A stretch of 64,000 bases of DNA from Dermatophilus congolensis. GTDB lineage: Bacteria > Actinomycetota > Actinomycetes > Actinomycetales > Dermatophilaceae. A program made the position numbers and the translations under genes. The stretch is taken from contig NZ_LT906453.1 in assembly GCF_900187045.1 (NCBI RefSeq), forward strand, positions 1,240,001 through 1,304,000. Direction: 5' to 3'. Shown here in pieces: positions 1 to 8,990 of this stretch. The notes under the pieces were generated by a model. It was not told the origin of the DNA and did not search any database. It saw nothing but the letters and a program-made list of their open reading frames with translations. How positions within the stretch are numbered: the first letter of the stretch is position 1; each line of letters starts with the position of its first letter.

Positions 1-1
1 C

Positions 2-547
2 CAGATCCTGCAGGCTGCTGCCACCAGTGGCGCCGCCGACGTTGAGTCCCTCATGGAGGTTGACGTCGAAGGCCAGCCGGTTAAGAAGCTGATCGAGGAC
101 AACGCTGCTGCGATTGGCGAGAAGATGGAAGTACGTCGTGTTGCCCGCATTGAGGGTGAGCACGTCGTTTCTTACCTGCACAAGACGAACCCTGACCTTC
201 CTCCGCAGGTCGGTGTTCTCTTCGCCTTCTCTGGTGGTGATGAGCAGGTTGGTCGCGATGTCGCGATGCACATTGCCGCGTTCTCTCCGTCTGTCTTGAC
301 TGAAGACGAGATTGACGAAGAGACGGTCGCTAACGAGCGTCGTATCGCTGAAGAAACGGCTCGCGAGGAAGGCAAGCCCGAGCAGGCTCTGCCGAAGATC
401 ATCGAGGGCCGCGTCAAGGGATACTTCGCTGAGAACGTCCTTCTTGACCAGAAGTACGCTAAGGACCAGAAGAAGACAGTTGCCAAGGTGCTGGAGGAAG
501 CTGGAGCAACAGCTATCGGCTTTGCTCGCTTCCGCGTCGGTTCCTGA
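2..547 (+). CDS. tsf: Elongation factor Ts, 3' part (5' end outside window)
   Basis: The reading frame is open from base 2 to a TGA at 545-547, giving about 181 residues that match the dimerisation domain and C-terminus of EF-Ts, for example the stretches KTNPDLPPQVGVL and DVAMHIAAFSP and the ending GFARFRVGS. EF-Ts is the cytoplasmic nucleotide-exchange factor that releases GDP from EF-Tu. The missing N-terminal ubiquitin-like part and rpsB should lie to the left, as in most bacteria. It is followed by two hairpins (568-604 and 654-690), so it probably ends a transcription unit before pyrH. The assignment is firm; only the 5' truncation by the window edge is unusual. Confidence 0.96.
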   Translation, partial: QILQAAATSGAADVESLMEVDVEGQPVKKLIEDNAAAIGEKMEVRRVARIEGEHVVSYLHKTNPDLPPQVGVLFAFSGGDEQVGRDVAMHIAAFSPSVLTEDEIDEETVANERRIAEETAREEGKPEQALPKIIEGRVKGYFAENVLLDQKYAKDQKKTVAKVLEEAGATAIGFARFRVGS

Positions 548-567
548 TCTCGTAGTCGTGGGGTAGG

Positions 568-604
568 CCTACTTGGCATAAATAAGCATTTTCTGCCGAG
601 TAGG
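568..604 (+). terminator. Intrinsic terminator after tsf
   Basis: An 11-base arm at 568-578 pairs with 594-604 with one G:U pair, across a 15-nt AT-rich loop. It is followed by a pyrimidine tract rich in T (605-626). It lies 20 bases after the tsf stop codon. Confidence 0.75.
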
Positions 605-653
605 TTCCCTTTCCCTTTGTTTCTTTAAATAGGCAGCAACGGGAAATCTTTTT

Positions 654-690
654 AAGAAGTGATCTGCCTTTATTGGTGGGTCACTTCTTT
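654..690 (+). terminator. Second hairpin between tsf and pyrH
   Basis: A 9-base arm at 654-662 pairs perfectly with 681-689 and is followed by a short T-run. It may be a backup terminator, or an attenuator in the pyrH leader, because pyrH starts about 90 bases later. Confidence 0.5.
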
Positions 691-781
691 TGTGTGAGTG
701 ACTTCTTTGTATAAGTCGCTTGTGGTTCGCCATGCGTGGCAACATGGTTTGAATTGGTTCGCCGATGTGGGGAGATTTTTC

Positions 782-1501
782 GTGAGTGCTCGTGCATACA
801 AACGTGTTCTGCTGAAGCTGTCTGGGGAAGCTTTCGGTGGTGGGGCTGTAGGCGTAGATCCAGATGTTGTTCGTGGAATTGCCGCGCAGATCGCTGTAGC
901 TGTGCGGGAAGGTGTTGAAGTAGCGGTCGTCGTGGGCGGCGGTAACTTCTTCCGTGGCGCAGAACTGCAGCAGAAGGGTATGGACCGTACCCGTGCTGAC
1001 TACATGGGCATGCTTGGCACCGTGATGAACTGCCTAGCTTTGCAGGATTACCTAGAGAAAGAAGGGATCCCTACTCGAGTGCAGACCGCCATCACGATGG
1101 GACAGGTCGCGGAGCCCTACATACCCCGCAAAGCTATTCGACACATGGAGAAGGGGCGTGTCGTTATTTTCGGCGCGGGCGCAGGAATGCCTTTCTTCTC
1201 CACAGATACGGTCTCCGCTCAGCGTGCGCTTGAGTGCCATGCCGACGCAGTTCTCATGAGCAAGAATGGCGTAGACGGCGTTTACACCGGTGACCCAAGA
1301 ACAGACGCAACGGCAGTCAAGCTGGATCGCGTTAGCTACAGTGACGCGATCAGCCAGGGTCTCAAAGTTGTTGATGCGGCCGCTTTTGCCTTGTGTCGTG
1401 AGAACAAAATGCCGATGGTTGTCTTCGGCATGCAGGAGGAGCAAGCCATTACTCGGGCGCTGCGTGGCGATGGGATCGGTACCGAGGTCTACAGCGCTTG
1501 A
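782..1501 (+). CDS. pyrH: UMP kinase
   Basis: Cytoplasmic UMP kinase phosphorylates UMP to UDP with ATP, an essential step in pyrimidine nucleotide synthesis. The 239-residue protein has the amino-acid-kinase fold of bacterial Pyr[11 protein letters not shown] near residue 9 (phosphate binding), [10 protein letters not shown] near 51, and the C-terminal [13 protein letters not shown] and [13 protein letters not shown] stretches. The frame is open upstream to 698, but I chose the GTG at 782 because a purine-rich GGGGAG lies just before it and homologues begin with a short tail before the KRVLLKLSG strand. It stands between tsf and frr, the usual order. Allosteric control by GTP and UTP is known for the family. 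Confidence 0.95.
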   Translation: MSARAYKRVLLKLSGEAFGGGAVGVDPDVVRGIAAQIAVAVREGVEVAVVVGGGNFFRGAELQQKGMDRTRADYMGMLGTVMNCLALQDYLEKEGIPTRVQTAITMGQVAEPYIPRKAIRHMEKGRVVIFGAGAGMPFFSTDTVSAQRALECHADAVLMSKNGVDGVYTGDPRTDATAVKLDRVSYSDAISQGLKVVDAAAFALCRENKMPMVVFGMQEEQAITRALRGDGIGTEVYSA

Positions 1502-1607
1502 TGGAGGCGGGTAGAGTCTGATGCAGGAATGCTGAGCTGCTTAGGTGTTCTCCGATATCGCCGGGGGCGAGCAGTCTAGTCAGTCGATAACGCAGAAGGG
1601 GCCGCAC

Positions 1608-2165
1608 ATGTTGGATGACACGATGCTCGAAGCCGAGGAAAAGATGGAGAAGGCTTTGGAGGTCGCCCGGGAGGAGTTCTCCAACATTCGTACCGGTCGT
1701 CTTTCCGCAGGTCTGTTTAACAAGATCATGGTCGACTACTACGGTGCTCCGACACCTTTGCAGCAGCTTGCCTCTGTGCAGATTCCAGATGCACGCACCG
1801 TGCTTGTGACTCCTTATGACCGTAGTTCGCTAGGAGCCGTGGAGAAAGCTTTGCGCGACTCGGATCTGGGGCTTAACCCGAGCAATGATGGCGTTGTTAT
1901 CCGAGGGATCATGCCTGCGCTGACTCAAGAGCGCCGCAAGGAATACATCAAGCTCGCGAACCGTAAAGGTGAAGACGCGAAGGTTTCTGTGCGTTCTGTG
2001 CGTCGTCACGCTAAAGACGCCATCGACAAAGCTGTTAAAGATGGCGAGGTTGGTGAAGATGAAGGCGCCCGCTATGAAAAAGATCTCGAAGCGTTGACGA
2101 AAAAGTTCGTTGAGAAGGTTGACACCCTCCTGAAGGGTAAAGAGGCAGAGCTACTCGAGGTTTGA
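1608..2165 (+). CDS. frr: Ribosome recycling factor
   Basis: The 185-residue product has the standard length of bacterial RRF, which with EF-G splits post-termination ribosomes. Diagnostic stretches are the N-terminal EEKMEKALEVAREEFSNIRTGR region, NPSNDGVVIRG near residue 90, and the long C-terminal helix with RRHAKDAIDKA. The ATG at 1608 is preceded by AAGGGG at a suitable distance; an upstream in-frame start at 1545 would add about 21 residues unlike the family. It follows pyrH by 106 bases and precedes cdsA by only 4, so frr and cdsA are probably cotranscribed. Confidence 0.96.
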   Translation: MLDDTMLEAEEKMEKALEVAREEFSNIRTGRLSAGLFNKIMVDYYGAPTPLQQLASVQIPDARTVLVTPYDRSSLGAVEKALRDSDLGLNPSNDGVVIRGIMPALTQERRKEYIKLANRKGEDAKVSVRSVRRHAKDAIDKAVKDGEVGEDEGARYEKDLEALTKKFVEKVDTLLKGKEAELLEV

Positions 2166-2169
2166 TCGG

Positions 2170-3027
2170 GTGAATGCACCTGTTGTGGAGCCCTCATCGC
2201 CACCTGAGAAAAAGTCGAAGGGGGGCCGGAATCTTCCGGTCGCTGTCGGCGTGGGGGTGGCGTTGGGGGTTCTTGCTCTTGCATCCTTGTTTGTGGCGCC
2301 CTGGGGATGGCTGCTGCTCTTAACTCCAGCGATCGTGTTTGCAGTGCTGGAGTTAAGGAACGGGTTCGTGGCTGGTGGACATGAGGTGCCATTAGTTCCA
2401 GTGGTGGTGGGGGCATCCGTGATGCCGTTGGCTGCGTACCTAGGAGGTCCAGCGGCGCTGTTGGTGATTTTTGGTGTAGAAGCTGGTGCGGTAATCGTCT
2501 GGCGAACGCTGATCGGTCGTCACCTGCGTACAGGGATACGCGATATCGGCAGCGGTGTTTTTGTGCTGGGTTATGTGCCGTTTCTTGCCTCATTTACGGC
2601 ATTAATGTTGACAGCCCCTGAAGGGCATTGGCGTGTAATCGCGTTTGTCCTTGTCACTGTTTGCAGTGATATTGGTGGTTTTATAGCCGGTGTGCGCTTT
2701 GGGAAGACCTCGATGTCACCATCGGTGAGCCCTCACAAATCCTGGGAAGGTTTCGCTGGATCGGTAGCAATGTGTGCTTTTGCTGGAGCAGTGATGTTTG
2801 CATTGCCGCTGGGAGCAGCCTGGTGGCAGGGCGTGCTCTTCGGGGGTCTGCTAGCTATGTGCGCCACACTGGGTGACTTGACCGAGTCGATGCTCAAGCG
2901 CGATCTAGGCATTAAGGACTTCGGAAAAGTTTTACCGGGGCACGGTGGACTCATGGATCGCATGGATTCTTTGTTGGTGTGCGCCCCGGTGGCATGGATA
3001 GTTATGGCTGCTTTGCTGCCAGCGTGA
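2170..3027 (+). CDS. cdsA: Phosphatidate cytidylyltransferase (CDP-diglyceride synthase)
   Basis: This integral membrane enzyme makes CDP-diacylglycerol from CTP and phosphatidic acid, the branch point for phospholipid synthesis. The 285-residue protein has a charged, lysine-containing N-terminus (about 25 residues), then roughly eight hydrophobic segments. Near the C-terminus it carries the family signature: SMLKRDLGIKDFG followed by LPGHGG and DRMDSL, with the catalytic and metal-binding acidic residues. HKSWEGFAGS near residue 190 is also typical. It starts with GTG at 2170, four bases after the frr stop. The frr-cdsA-rlmN order is conserved in Actinobacteria. Confidence 0.95.
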   Translation: MNAPVVEPSSPPEKKSKGGRNLPVAVGVGVALGVLALASLFVAPWGWLLLLTPAIVFAVLELRNGFVAGGHEVPLVPVVVGASVMPLAAYLGGPAALLVIFGVEAGAVIVWRTLIGRHLRTGIRDIGSGVFVLGYVPFLASFTALMLTAPEGHWRVIAFVLVTVCSDIGGFIAGVRFGKTSMSPSVSPHKSWEGFAGSVAMCAFAGAVMFALPLGAAWWQGVLFGGLLAMCATLGDLTESMLKRDLGIKDFGKVLPGHGGLMDRMDSLLVCAPVAWIVMAALLPA

Positions 3028-3047
3028 GAGGAAAGGCGCTCCTTCAC

Positions 3048-3941
3048 TCAGCGGTCGAGAAGCTCTGACAGTGCGGGCGGTACACGAATGGCGATTTGCC
3101 CCCGTTCGTGTGTTGTCAGCGGAGTGAGTGTTTCCAGATGCTCACCGTGTGCCCAATAGACGTGGGGACTGGTAGCTCCTGAGTCTTTGTAGCCGTTGCG
3201 AGCGAAGACACTCATTGGGCCCACCGACATGAGGGAACTGACGTTATCGACTATGCGCAGCGCGAGGTGATGGGCATTTGGCACAGCCACAAAGACACCT
3301 TTGCTGAGGTCACTTCCTGGGTGGAGAAGGCGTGAAACACGGGGCAGTTCGATGGCCAGGCTGGCCACTGACAAGGAATCGCCTAGAAGGCCAGTGAAGG
3401 TGAGTCCTTCGGTGGTTTCGAAGTGGCGCACTTCGATTTCTTCTCCGATATCGGCCAAAGTGTGCACGAGATTGTGGCGAGCTACTTCGACGAGTTCTTC
3501 AGGAGAACCTAGATGTGCTAGGTCGGTTGCCGGTGGAGCGATGACAGCCTCCGGCGTACTAACAGTAAGGAGCTCAACAAGCCCGGGGGCGTAAGCGCGA
3601 ACGTGGGTCAGGTTGCTGAGCGAGGGAACATCTTCGATGTCGGCCAGCTGTAGTCGCAGTGATGACAGCACGGTTTTGTCATCTGGGGTGGCCTTTCCTG
3701 AGGGGGAGAGGGCAGGTGCGCGGTTGGCTGTGCCGTACAGAGGTAGCCACGCATGTTCTGCCGGCGTTGGACGGCTGTTGGCCAGAGGGTGGGGATATTT
3801 TTCGTACTCGCCTTTAAGAACGAAAGGCGCGATTGTTGGCGTGCGTGGTTTGCGTCGTTTGGCGGATGTTCCCGCGTTAGTTGCCTTGGGGCGTGAGCGC
3901 CGCATGCGTCCTGCGAGGCGGCGCCACAAGCTTTCCGTCAT
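3048..3941 (-). CDS. Hypothetical protein, 297 aa
   Basis: I do not recognise this protein. It is soluble with no signal peptide or membrane segment. The first 35 residues are very basic (several Arg-Arg and Arg-Lys pairs) and probably disordered. Residues about 36-297 look like a folded globular domain with alternating beta and helical stretches, including GVFVAVPNAHHLALRIVD and SVFARNGYKDSG. The ATG at 3941 has GAAGG seven bases upstream on the minus strand. It is convergent with cdsA, leaving about 20 bases between stops, and divergent from rlmN. It is the only minus-strand gene inside the first core block. No function is inferred. Confidence 0.75.
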   Translation of the reverse strand: MTESLWRRLAGRMRRSRPKATNAGTSAKRRKPRTPTIAPFVLKGEYEKYPHPLANSRPTPAEHAWLPLYGTANRAPALSPSGKATPDDKTVLSSLRLQLADIEDVPSLSNLTHVRAYAPGLVELLTVSTPEAVIAPPATDLAHLGSPEELVEVARHNLVHTLADIGEEIEVRHFETTEGLTFTGLLGDSLSVASLAIELPRVSRLLHPGSDLSKGVFVAVPNAHHLALRIVDNVSSLMSVGPMSVFARNGYKDSGATSPHVYWAHGEHLETLTPLTTHERGQIAIRVPPALSELLDR

Positions 3942-4140
3942 CGCTGTACCTTCACTTCGAGCTGTTGTGGGCGTTCATGTGTTGATCGCCCGTTCTGGGG
4001 TGAACAATGTCTTCGGGGAAGGGTAATCCCCAGATGTGGAAGCAATCGTTGAGTTATCTGTGAGCTTAGGCGGTCACTTGGGGTAGGTCTCGAGGGGGCC
4101 GCGTTGTCGAGGGTTGCGGCTTCCTGCGAGAATAGCCGTG

Positions 4141-5436
4141 ATGAACAGTGAGAATGTGACTAGTAGTGAGCCGCTTCAAGGGCGGAGTAGCGGTGCGCAG
4201 GCGCGGCCAGTGTTGGCGCGCAGGCGCCCTGGTCCTGGGCAGATTACATTATCGGCGCCGGGTAACCCCTTGCCGCGCACTCATCTCGCTGATCTTGATA
4301 TGGCAGGACGGGTGGCCCTGATGAAGGAAGCTGGATACCCCGGTTTCCGGGCTAAGCAGCTGTCCACCCACTATTTTTCACATTTCACGACAGACCCTGA
4401 ATCAATGACTGACCTTCCTCAAGGATCCCGGTCAAAGATCACAGAAACAGCCTTTCCTTCGCTGTTAGAGAACGTGCGTGATTTGGTTGCTGACAACGGG
4501 CGCACAGTCAAGTCTGTGTGGCGTCTTCATGACGGAGCGCTCGTCGAAAGTGTGCTGATGCGTTATCCGCGCCGCGTGACTATGTGTATTTCAAGTCAGG
4601 CCGGTTGTGGAATGAATTGTCCGTTCTGCGCTACCGGACAAGAAGGTTTCACTCGCAACCTCTCGACTGCTGAGATTGTTGAGCAGGTGCGGATGGGAGC
4701 AGTGCTGCTGCGTTCAGGGCGTTTCGCAGGTCCAGGAGGCGGCGAATCGGGATCCGCGGGAGCAGAGGCATTCGCTAACCCCGACGATGATGAGGCCTAC
4801 CCTCTGGCAGATGCTCATGAAATAGCCACAGCGCCATTGCGGGTAAGCAATGTTGTTTTCATGGGGATGGGCGAGGCGCTTGTGAACTACAAACGCGCCG
4901 TGGCGGCGATTCGCAGGTTGATCGCCCCGGCCCCCGAAGGATTTGGGATGAGTGCACGCGGCATCACGATGAGCAGTGTGGGTCTCGTGCCCGGAATTAA
5001 CAGACTTGCCGCTGAGGGATTACCAGTCACGCTAGCGCTGAGCCTGCATGCACCCGACGACGAACTGCGGGATGAACTTGTCCCGATCAACAATCGGTAC
5101 AAGGTCGCTGAAGCACTTGATGCTGCCCGGGCCTACTTCGATGCAACGGGCCGTCGAGTTTCGATCGAATACGCACTCATCAGGGACATGAACGATCAAG
5201 CGTGGCGCGCTGATCTGCTGGGGGAGGAGCTCACCCGTCGAGGTAAAGGCTGGGTGCACGTCAACCCCATTCCACTCAACCCCACCCCTGGATCAAAGTG
5301 GACAGCTTCCCGCCCTGGTGTGATGCAGCAGTTTGTTGAGCGACTGCGGGCACATGGGGTGCCAACAACCATCCGAGACACACGTGGAAGCGACATCGAC
5401 GGCGCATGCGGGCAACTCGCTGCTGCTACCAGTTGA
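4141..5436 (+). CDS. rlmN: 23S rRNA (A2503-C2)/tRNA (A37-C2) methyltransferase RlmN
   Basis: A radical-SAM enzyme that methylates C2 of A2503 in 23S rRNA and A37 of some tRNAs. The [4Fe-4S]-binding CGMNCPFC motif (CxxxCxxC) follows SSQAG, and the second catalytic cysteine is in DIDGACGQL near the C-terminus. The start is uncertain: a TTG at 4114, a GTG at 4138 and an ATG at 4141 share the frame; I chose the ATG, giving 431 residues. Two oddities are visible. A Gly/Ser/Ala- and Asp-rich insert of about 35 residues lies between the radical-SAM core and the VVFMGMGE strand. The usual GMGEPL motif reads GMGEAL. It follows cdsA in conserved order. Confidence 0.93.
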   Translation: MNSENVTSSEPLQGRSSGAQARPVLARRRPGPGQITLSAPGNPLPRTHLADLDMAGRVALMKEAGYPGFRAKQLSTHYFSHFTTDPESMTDLPQGSRSKITETAFPSLLENVRDLVADNGRTVKSVWRLHDGALVESVLMRYPRRVTMCISSQAGCGMNCPFCATGQEGFTRNLSTAEIVEQVRMGAVLLRSGRFAGPGGGESGSAGAEAFANPDDDEAYPLADAHEIATAPLRVSNVVFMGMGEALVNYKRAVAAIRRLIAPAPEGFGMSARGITMSSVGLVPGINRLAAEGLPVTLALSLHAPDDELRDELVPINNRYKVAEALDAARAYFDATGRRVSIEYALIRDMNDQAWRADLLGEELTRRGKGWVHVNPIPLNPTPGSKWTASRPGVMQQFVERLRAHGVPTTIRDTRGSDIDGACGQLAAATS

Positions 5437-5455
5437 AAGTGAAGTGACTACTCAG

Positions 5456-6211
5456 CTAGTTCGAGTGATAGTGCAGTTGTTCGTAGGCAAGACGAATATG
5501 ACTTTCAACAGCTTCAGCTGCTTGAAGAGCATCGCCTTTTTCAATTGCAGCGAAGATGGCTTCGTGGCCCGCACACAAGCTAGCTGAGCGAGCATGCCAG
5601 TCTTCCTCATCATCAAAACTGTGCATTATTGGGCCTGTCATCGTCTCCCGAATAGCTGTAGTCAATTCAGTGACAAGCCTGTTATGACCTGCAGCAGCCA
5701 CAAGCACATGGAATTGCGTGTCCAGCTCGTTAAACCTGTCGCGAGGTGTTGCGGGATCAGCCATTTCATCAAGAACCTCACGCATTTTCGCGAGATCTTC
5801 TTCAGAGGCCTGTGACGCCGCTAGCCTGGCGCTTCTACGTTCTAAAGGGATACGAGCCTCTAAAACTTCTGGCACTGAGAAGTGGGAAAGATGCACGTGT
5901 AAGCGAAGGATGCGCGTGATTGCCTCGCTCGACATGGTCGTAACGAACGTCCCCCCGTCTGTTCCTACGTCGGCAGAGACCACACCTTGCGCTTCTAGCG
6001 TGCGCATTGCCTCTCGCACGCCAGCTCTGGAGACACCCAACATTGTCGCAAGCTCACGTTCTGCAGGAAGGCGGTCCCCTACCCGTAGCCGCCGAGCCAC
6101 GATTTGTTCCTCAACCTGGGCGATGACCTGCTCGTAAGCCTTCTTTTTGGTGACGGGGTGCCAGGAAGGGCCAGACGTGTCAGCAGCCCCATCCTGGGCC
6201 TTGTGTGCCAT
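5456..6211 (-). CDS. lldR: FadR/GntR-family regulator of lactate utilisation (LldR-like)
   Basis: A 251-residue GntR regulator with an N-terminal winged helix (about residues 18-85, with PAERELATMLGVSRAGVREAMRTLEAQG) and a C-terminal all-helical FCD effector domain. The divergent neighbours lldP and lutABC make lactate the likely inducer; this is inference from context and from characterised LldR proteins. I chose the ATG at 6211 because a strong GGAGG lies seven bases upstream; the frame extends about 41 residues further without homology. A matching palindrome lies in the intergenic region at 6345-6355. Its 3' end faces rlmN with only 19 bases between stops. The plus strand here is C-rich, opposite to most of the window. 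Confidence 0.88.
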   Translation of the reverse strand: MAHKAQDGAADTSGPSWHPVTKKKAYEQVIAQVEEQIVARRLRVGDRLPAERELATMLGVSRAGVREAMRTLEAQGVVSADVGTDGGTFVTTMSSEAITRILRLHVHLSHFSVPEVLEARIPLERRSARLAASQASEEDLAKMREVLDEMADPATPRDRFNELDTQFHVLVAAAGHNRLVTELTTAIRETMTGPIMHSFDDEEDWHARSASLCAGHEAIFAAIEKGDALQAAEAVESHIRLAYEQLHYHSN

Positions 6212-6344
6212 GCAAATCCTCCAGAATTTGAGCCAGCGGTGGGAATCGTTCACGATCATTCTCGCTCGACGGTGGCGTGACGCACGACACTTGAGCGATT
6301 TAGTACCCACGCCATGATGCATGACCGACCGCAATGTCCTTTAA

Positions 6345-6355
6345 TGGTCGGACCA
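6345..6355. promoter_or_regulatory. Candidate LldR operator
   Basis: The 11-bp perfect palindrome TGGTCGGACCA fits TNGTNNNACNA, the consensus described for Corynebacterium LldR and related FadR-type regulators. It lies 56-84 bases upstream of the two possible lldP starts and between the divergent lldR and lldP genes. Binding by the LldR protein encoded here is inferred. Confidence 0.6.
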
Positions 6356-6410
6356 AAGCAGTGGCGCCCATCACCCGGCCCAACTACGGGTAGCCCTCCG
6401 CGGCGCCCCC

Positions 6411-8093
6411 ATGGACAACGGAGTTCTCATGCTTCCAGCCCTTGCGGCATTCACGCCCAATCCCAGTCCCCTCCCATCGCAGTGGCTCTCGGCGCTTGTG
6501 GCCGCCATCCCGATCATGGTGATGCTCATCACTCTGGGCGGTCTGCGATGGAAGGCACATATCGCTGGTATTACCTCATGGGCAGTGGCCCTGGTCATCG
6601 CGGTTACGGTCTTCTCCATGCCCGTGGGCATGGCCCTGTCGACCAGTGCGCACGGCTTCATTTACGGCCAATTCCCCATCGTATGGATCCTGCTGTGTGC
6701 CATCTGGATGTACCAGGTGACCGTCATCTCCGGAAGGTTCGACGACCTGCGCCGTACCTTCTTCCTGATCAGTGACGACCCCCGCGTGCTGGGTATGCTC
6801 ATCGCCTTCTGCTTCGGTGGCCTTCTCGAAGCGCTCGCAGGTTTCGGTGCGCCGGTAGCCATCGCCACAGTCATGCTCATCGCTATCGGGTTCTCGAAAC
6901 TACGCGCAGCGGTTGTGGCCTTGCTCGCCAACACCGTTCCAGTTGCTTTCGGTGCTGTCGGGCTTCCCATCCTTACCGCCGCCCAGGTAAGCGGTGTAGG
7001 CGTCACTGAGGTCGCCATTATCACCGGTCGCGTATGTGCACTTCTCGGTCTCCTTGTTCCCTTCCTCCTCCTGTTCGTCATGGACGGTAAAAAGGGTGTC
7101 ACTCAATGCTGGCCGTTCGCCATCCTCATCGGTGTGATCTTCGGCGCCACAAAATGGGTCGTCTCCGCTACACCGCTCTACAACCTCACAGAGATCTTCG
7201 CGGCCGTCATCACCGTTGCTGCAGCCATTGCCTTCCTGCGCTTCTGGAAACCCCGCGGTGGCGAAGAAGCTCTTGCCCGTGTGGGGGCTCCGATGGATCC
7301 GAGCTTGGAAGAACAAGCACCTGCGCGCGTTACTGACGACAACGAAACTCTTACCGGCGGGCGTATCTTCATGGCGCTTGTGCCATACATCCTTGTCATC
7401 GTTGTGTTCTCCATCGCAGCCATCCCGGCTGTTCACAACGCCCTAGTCGCCACCAACCTCAAGATTTCATGGCCTGGCCTGCAGGAGCTCATGAGCGTTT
7501 CCGGTAAGCCCTCTGGCCACGCCACCTACACCATCGCTTGGCTTTCTGGCCCCGGCACCCTGCTTGCCCTGGTCGCAATCCTCGTTGGAATCATCTACAA
7601 GGTTTCGTTCAAAGAGATCTTCGCTGAGCTTTGGCGCAACGTTGTCAAGCTGCGTTTCACGATGCTCACCATCGGCGCTGTTGTTGCTCTTGCCTACGTC
7701 ATGGGTGACTCCGGTCAGACATACGCTCTTGGCCTCTGGGTTGCTGGTGCAGGCGCTGTGTATCCCTTCTTGGCTCCGATCCTGGGCTGGATCGGTACCT
7801 ACGTCACCGGCTCTGACACTTCAGCCAACCTGCTCTTCTCCCCGCTACAGGCCAGCGTTGGAGACCAAATCGGCTACAAGGGTCTTCTGGTCGGCACCGG
7901 TGCCGCAGGTGGCGTTGTCGGCAAGATGATTTCTCCGCAGTCTTTGGCCATCGCCGCTTCTGCGATCGGGCTAGCTGGCTCTGAATCTGTCATCCTGCGC
8001 CGAGTTATTAGCTGGAGCCTCATTCTGCTGGTGTTCATGTGCGTCGTTTCGGGCCTCATGTCCACCCCCGTCCTTGCGTGGCTGCTTCCGTAA
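6411..8093 (+). CDS. lldP: L-lactate permease, LctP family
   Basis: A proton-coupled lactate/glycolate permease of the LctP family. The protein of up to 560 residues has 12-14 hydrophobic segments. Family stretches include FGGLLEALAGFGAPVAIATVMLI near residue 140, NTVPVAFGAVGLPI near 175, and TYVTGSDTSANLLF followed by GAAGGVVGKMISPQS in the last third. Two starts are possible: ATG 6411, or ATG 6429, which has GGAG five bases upstream; the second gives 554 residues. It is the first gene of a unit lldP-lutA-lutB-lutC and supplies the substrate for LutABC. Control is likely through LldR at 6345-6355. Codons are strongly C-ending. Confidence 0.95.
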   Translation: MDNGVLMLPALAAFTPNPSPLPSQWLSALVAAIPIMVMLITLGGLRWKAHIAGITSWAVALVIAVTVFSMPVGMALSTSAHGFIYGQFPIVWILLCAIWMYQVTVISGRFDDLRRTFFLISDDPRVLGMLIAFCFGGLLEALAGFGAPVAIATVMLIAIGFSKLRAAVVALLANTVPVAFGAVGLPILTAAQVSGVGVTEVAIITGRVCALLGLLVPFLLLFVMDGKKGVTQCWPFAILIGVIFGATKWVVSATPLYNLTEIFAAVITVAAAIAFLRFWKPRGGEEALARVGAPMDPSLEEQAPARVTDDNETLTGGRIFMALVPYILVIVVFSIAAIPAVHNALVATNLKISWPGLQELMSVSGKPSGHATYTIAWLSGPGTLLALVAILVGIIYKVSFKEIFAELWRNVVKLRFTMLTIGAVVALAYVMGDSGQTYALGLWVAGAGAVYPFLAPILGWIGTYVTGSDTSANLLFSPLQASVGDQIGYKGLLVGTGAAGGVVGKMISPQSLAIAASAIGLAGSESVILRRVISWSLILLVFMCVVSGLMSTPVLAWLLP

Positions 8094-8156
8094 CAAACAG
8101 CTTCCCCGTGCACCCCGGGGAATCAACCCACCCGACACCACCTGGAGAACGAGAAC

Positions 8157-8990
8157 ATGACCACAGCCGCACCCTCCTCACCGGCCGGCACCCGGCCAGG
8201 TGAGGGACTCACCGTCGCGCTGTTCGCAACCTGTGCCAACGACGCGATGTTCCCTAACACCCCCAAAGCAGTAACCACTTTGCTGGAGCGCCTGGGCGTG
8301 AAAGTGACCTTCCCGCAGAAGCAAACATGCTGCGGACAGGCCTTCACAAACTCGGGCTACTTCGACGAGACTATTCCGCTCGTTCGTAACTTCGTTAACA
8401 CCTTCAGCGACTACGACTACATCGTGGCCCCGTCTGGTTCCTGCGTAGGCTCTGTGCGCGACCAGCACACGATGCTCGCTGAACACGCTGGTGACAGCGG
8501 GTTGCGTCGCGAAGCAGCTGACATCGCCTCCCGTACATATGACATCTCTGAGTTCCTCATTGATGTTCTAGGAACGGTGGATGTTGGCGCTTACTTCCCG
8601 CACAAGGTCACCTATCACCCGACTTGTCACTCTGTCCGCATGGCCAAAGTTGGAGATCGCCCGATGCGTCTTCTCCAGGCCGTGTCCGGTATTACCGTGC
8701 TGGAACTCGAAGACGCAGACCGCTGCTGCGGATTCGGTGGCACGTTCTCGATGAAGAACCCGGATGTGTCTGTTGCGATGGCCGCAGATAAGGCTCGTCA
8801 CGTCGCAGATACCGGAGCGGAGTACCTCGTCGCAGGAGACAACCTCTGCCTCTTGAACATCTCCGGCGTGCTCGGGCGCAACAACGCCGGTATCCGTCCG
8901 GTCCACCTCGCCGAAATTCTTGCCTCCACTGAAGAGGCACAGTTCACCCCCGGATCTTCCCGGGCCTCACGGGAAGGAGTGCGCAAATGA
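8157..8990 (+). CDS. lutA: L-lactate utilisation protein LutA (CCG-domain Fe-S protein)
   Basis: LutA, LutB and LutC together form an Fe-S-dependent L-lactate oxidising complex that yields pyruvate. This 277-residue protein has two cysteine-rich CCG domains: QTCCGQAF near residue 62 and RCCGFGGTFS near 196, each with upstream cysteines (TCAND near 26; TCHSVRM near 158). The ATG at 8157 follows a purine-rich GGAGAACGAGAAC. The gene lies 63 bases after lldP, and its last four bases overlap the start of lutB (ATGA), so translation is probably coupled. The family is also known as YkgE. The assignment is strong from domains and gene order. Confidence 0.95.
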   Translation: MTTAAPSSPAGTRPGEGLTVALFATCANDAMFPNTPKAVTTLLERLGVKVTFPQKQTCCGQAFTNSGYFDETIPLVRNFVNTFSDYDYIVAPSGSCVGSVRDQHTMLAEHAGDSGLRREAADIASRTYDISEFLIDVLGTVDVGAYFPHKVTYHPTCHSVRMAKVGDRPMRLLQAVSGITVLELEDADRCCGFGGTFSMKNPDVSVAMAADKARHVADTGAEYLVAGDNLCLLNISGVLGRNNAGIRPVHLAEILASTEEAQFTPGSSRASREGVRK

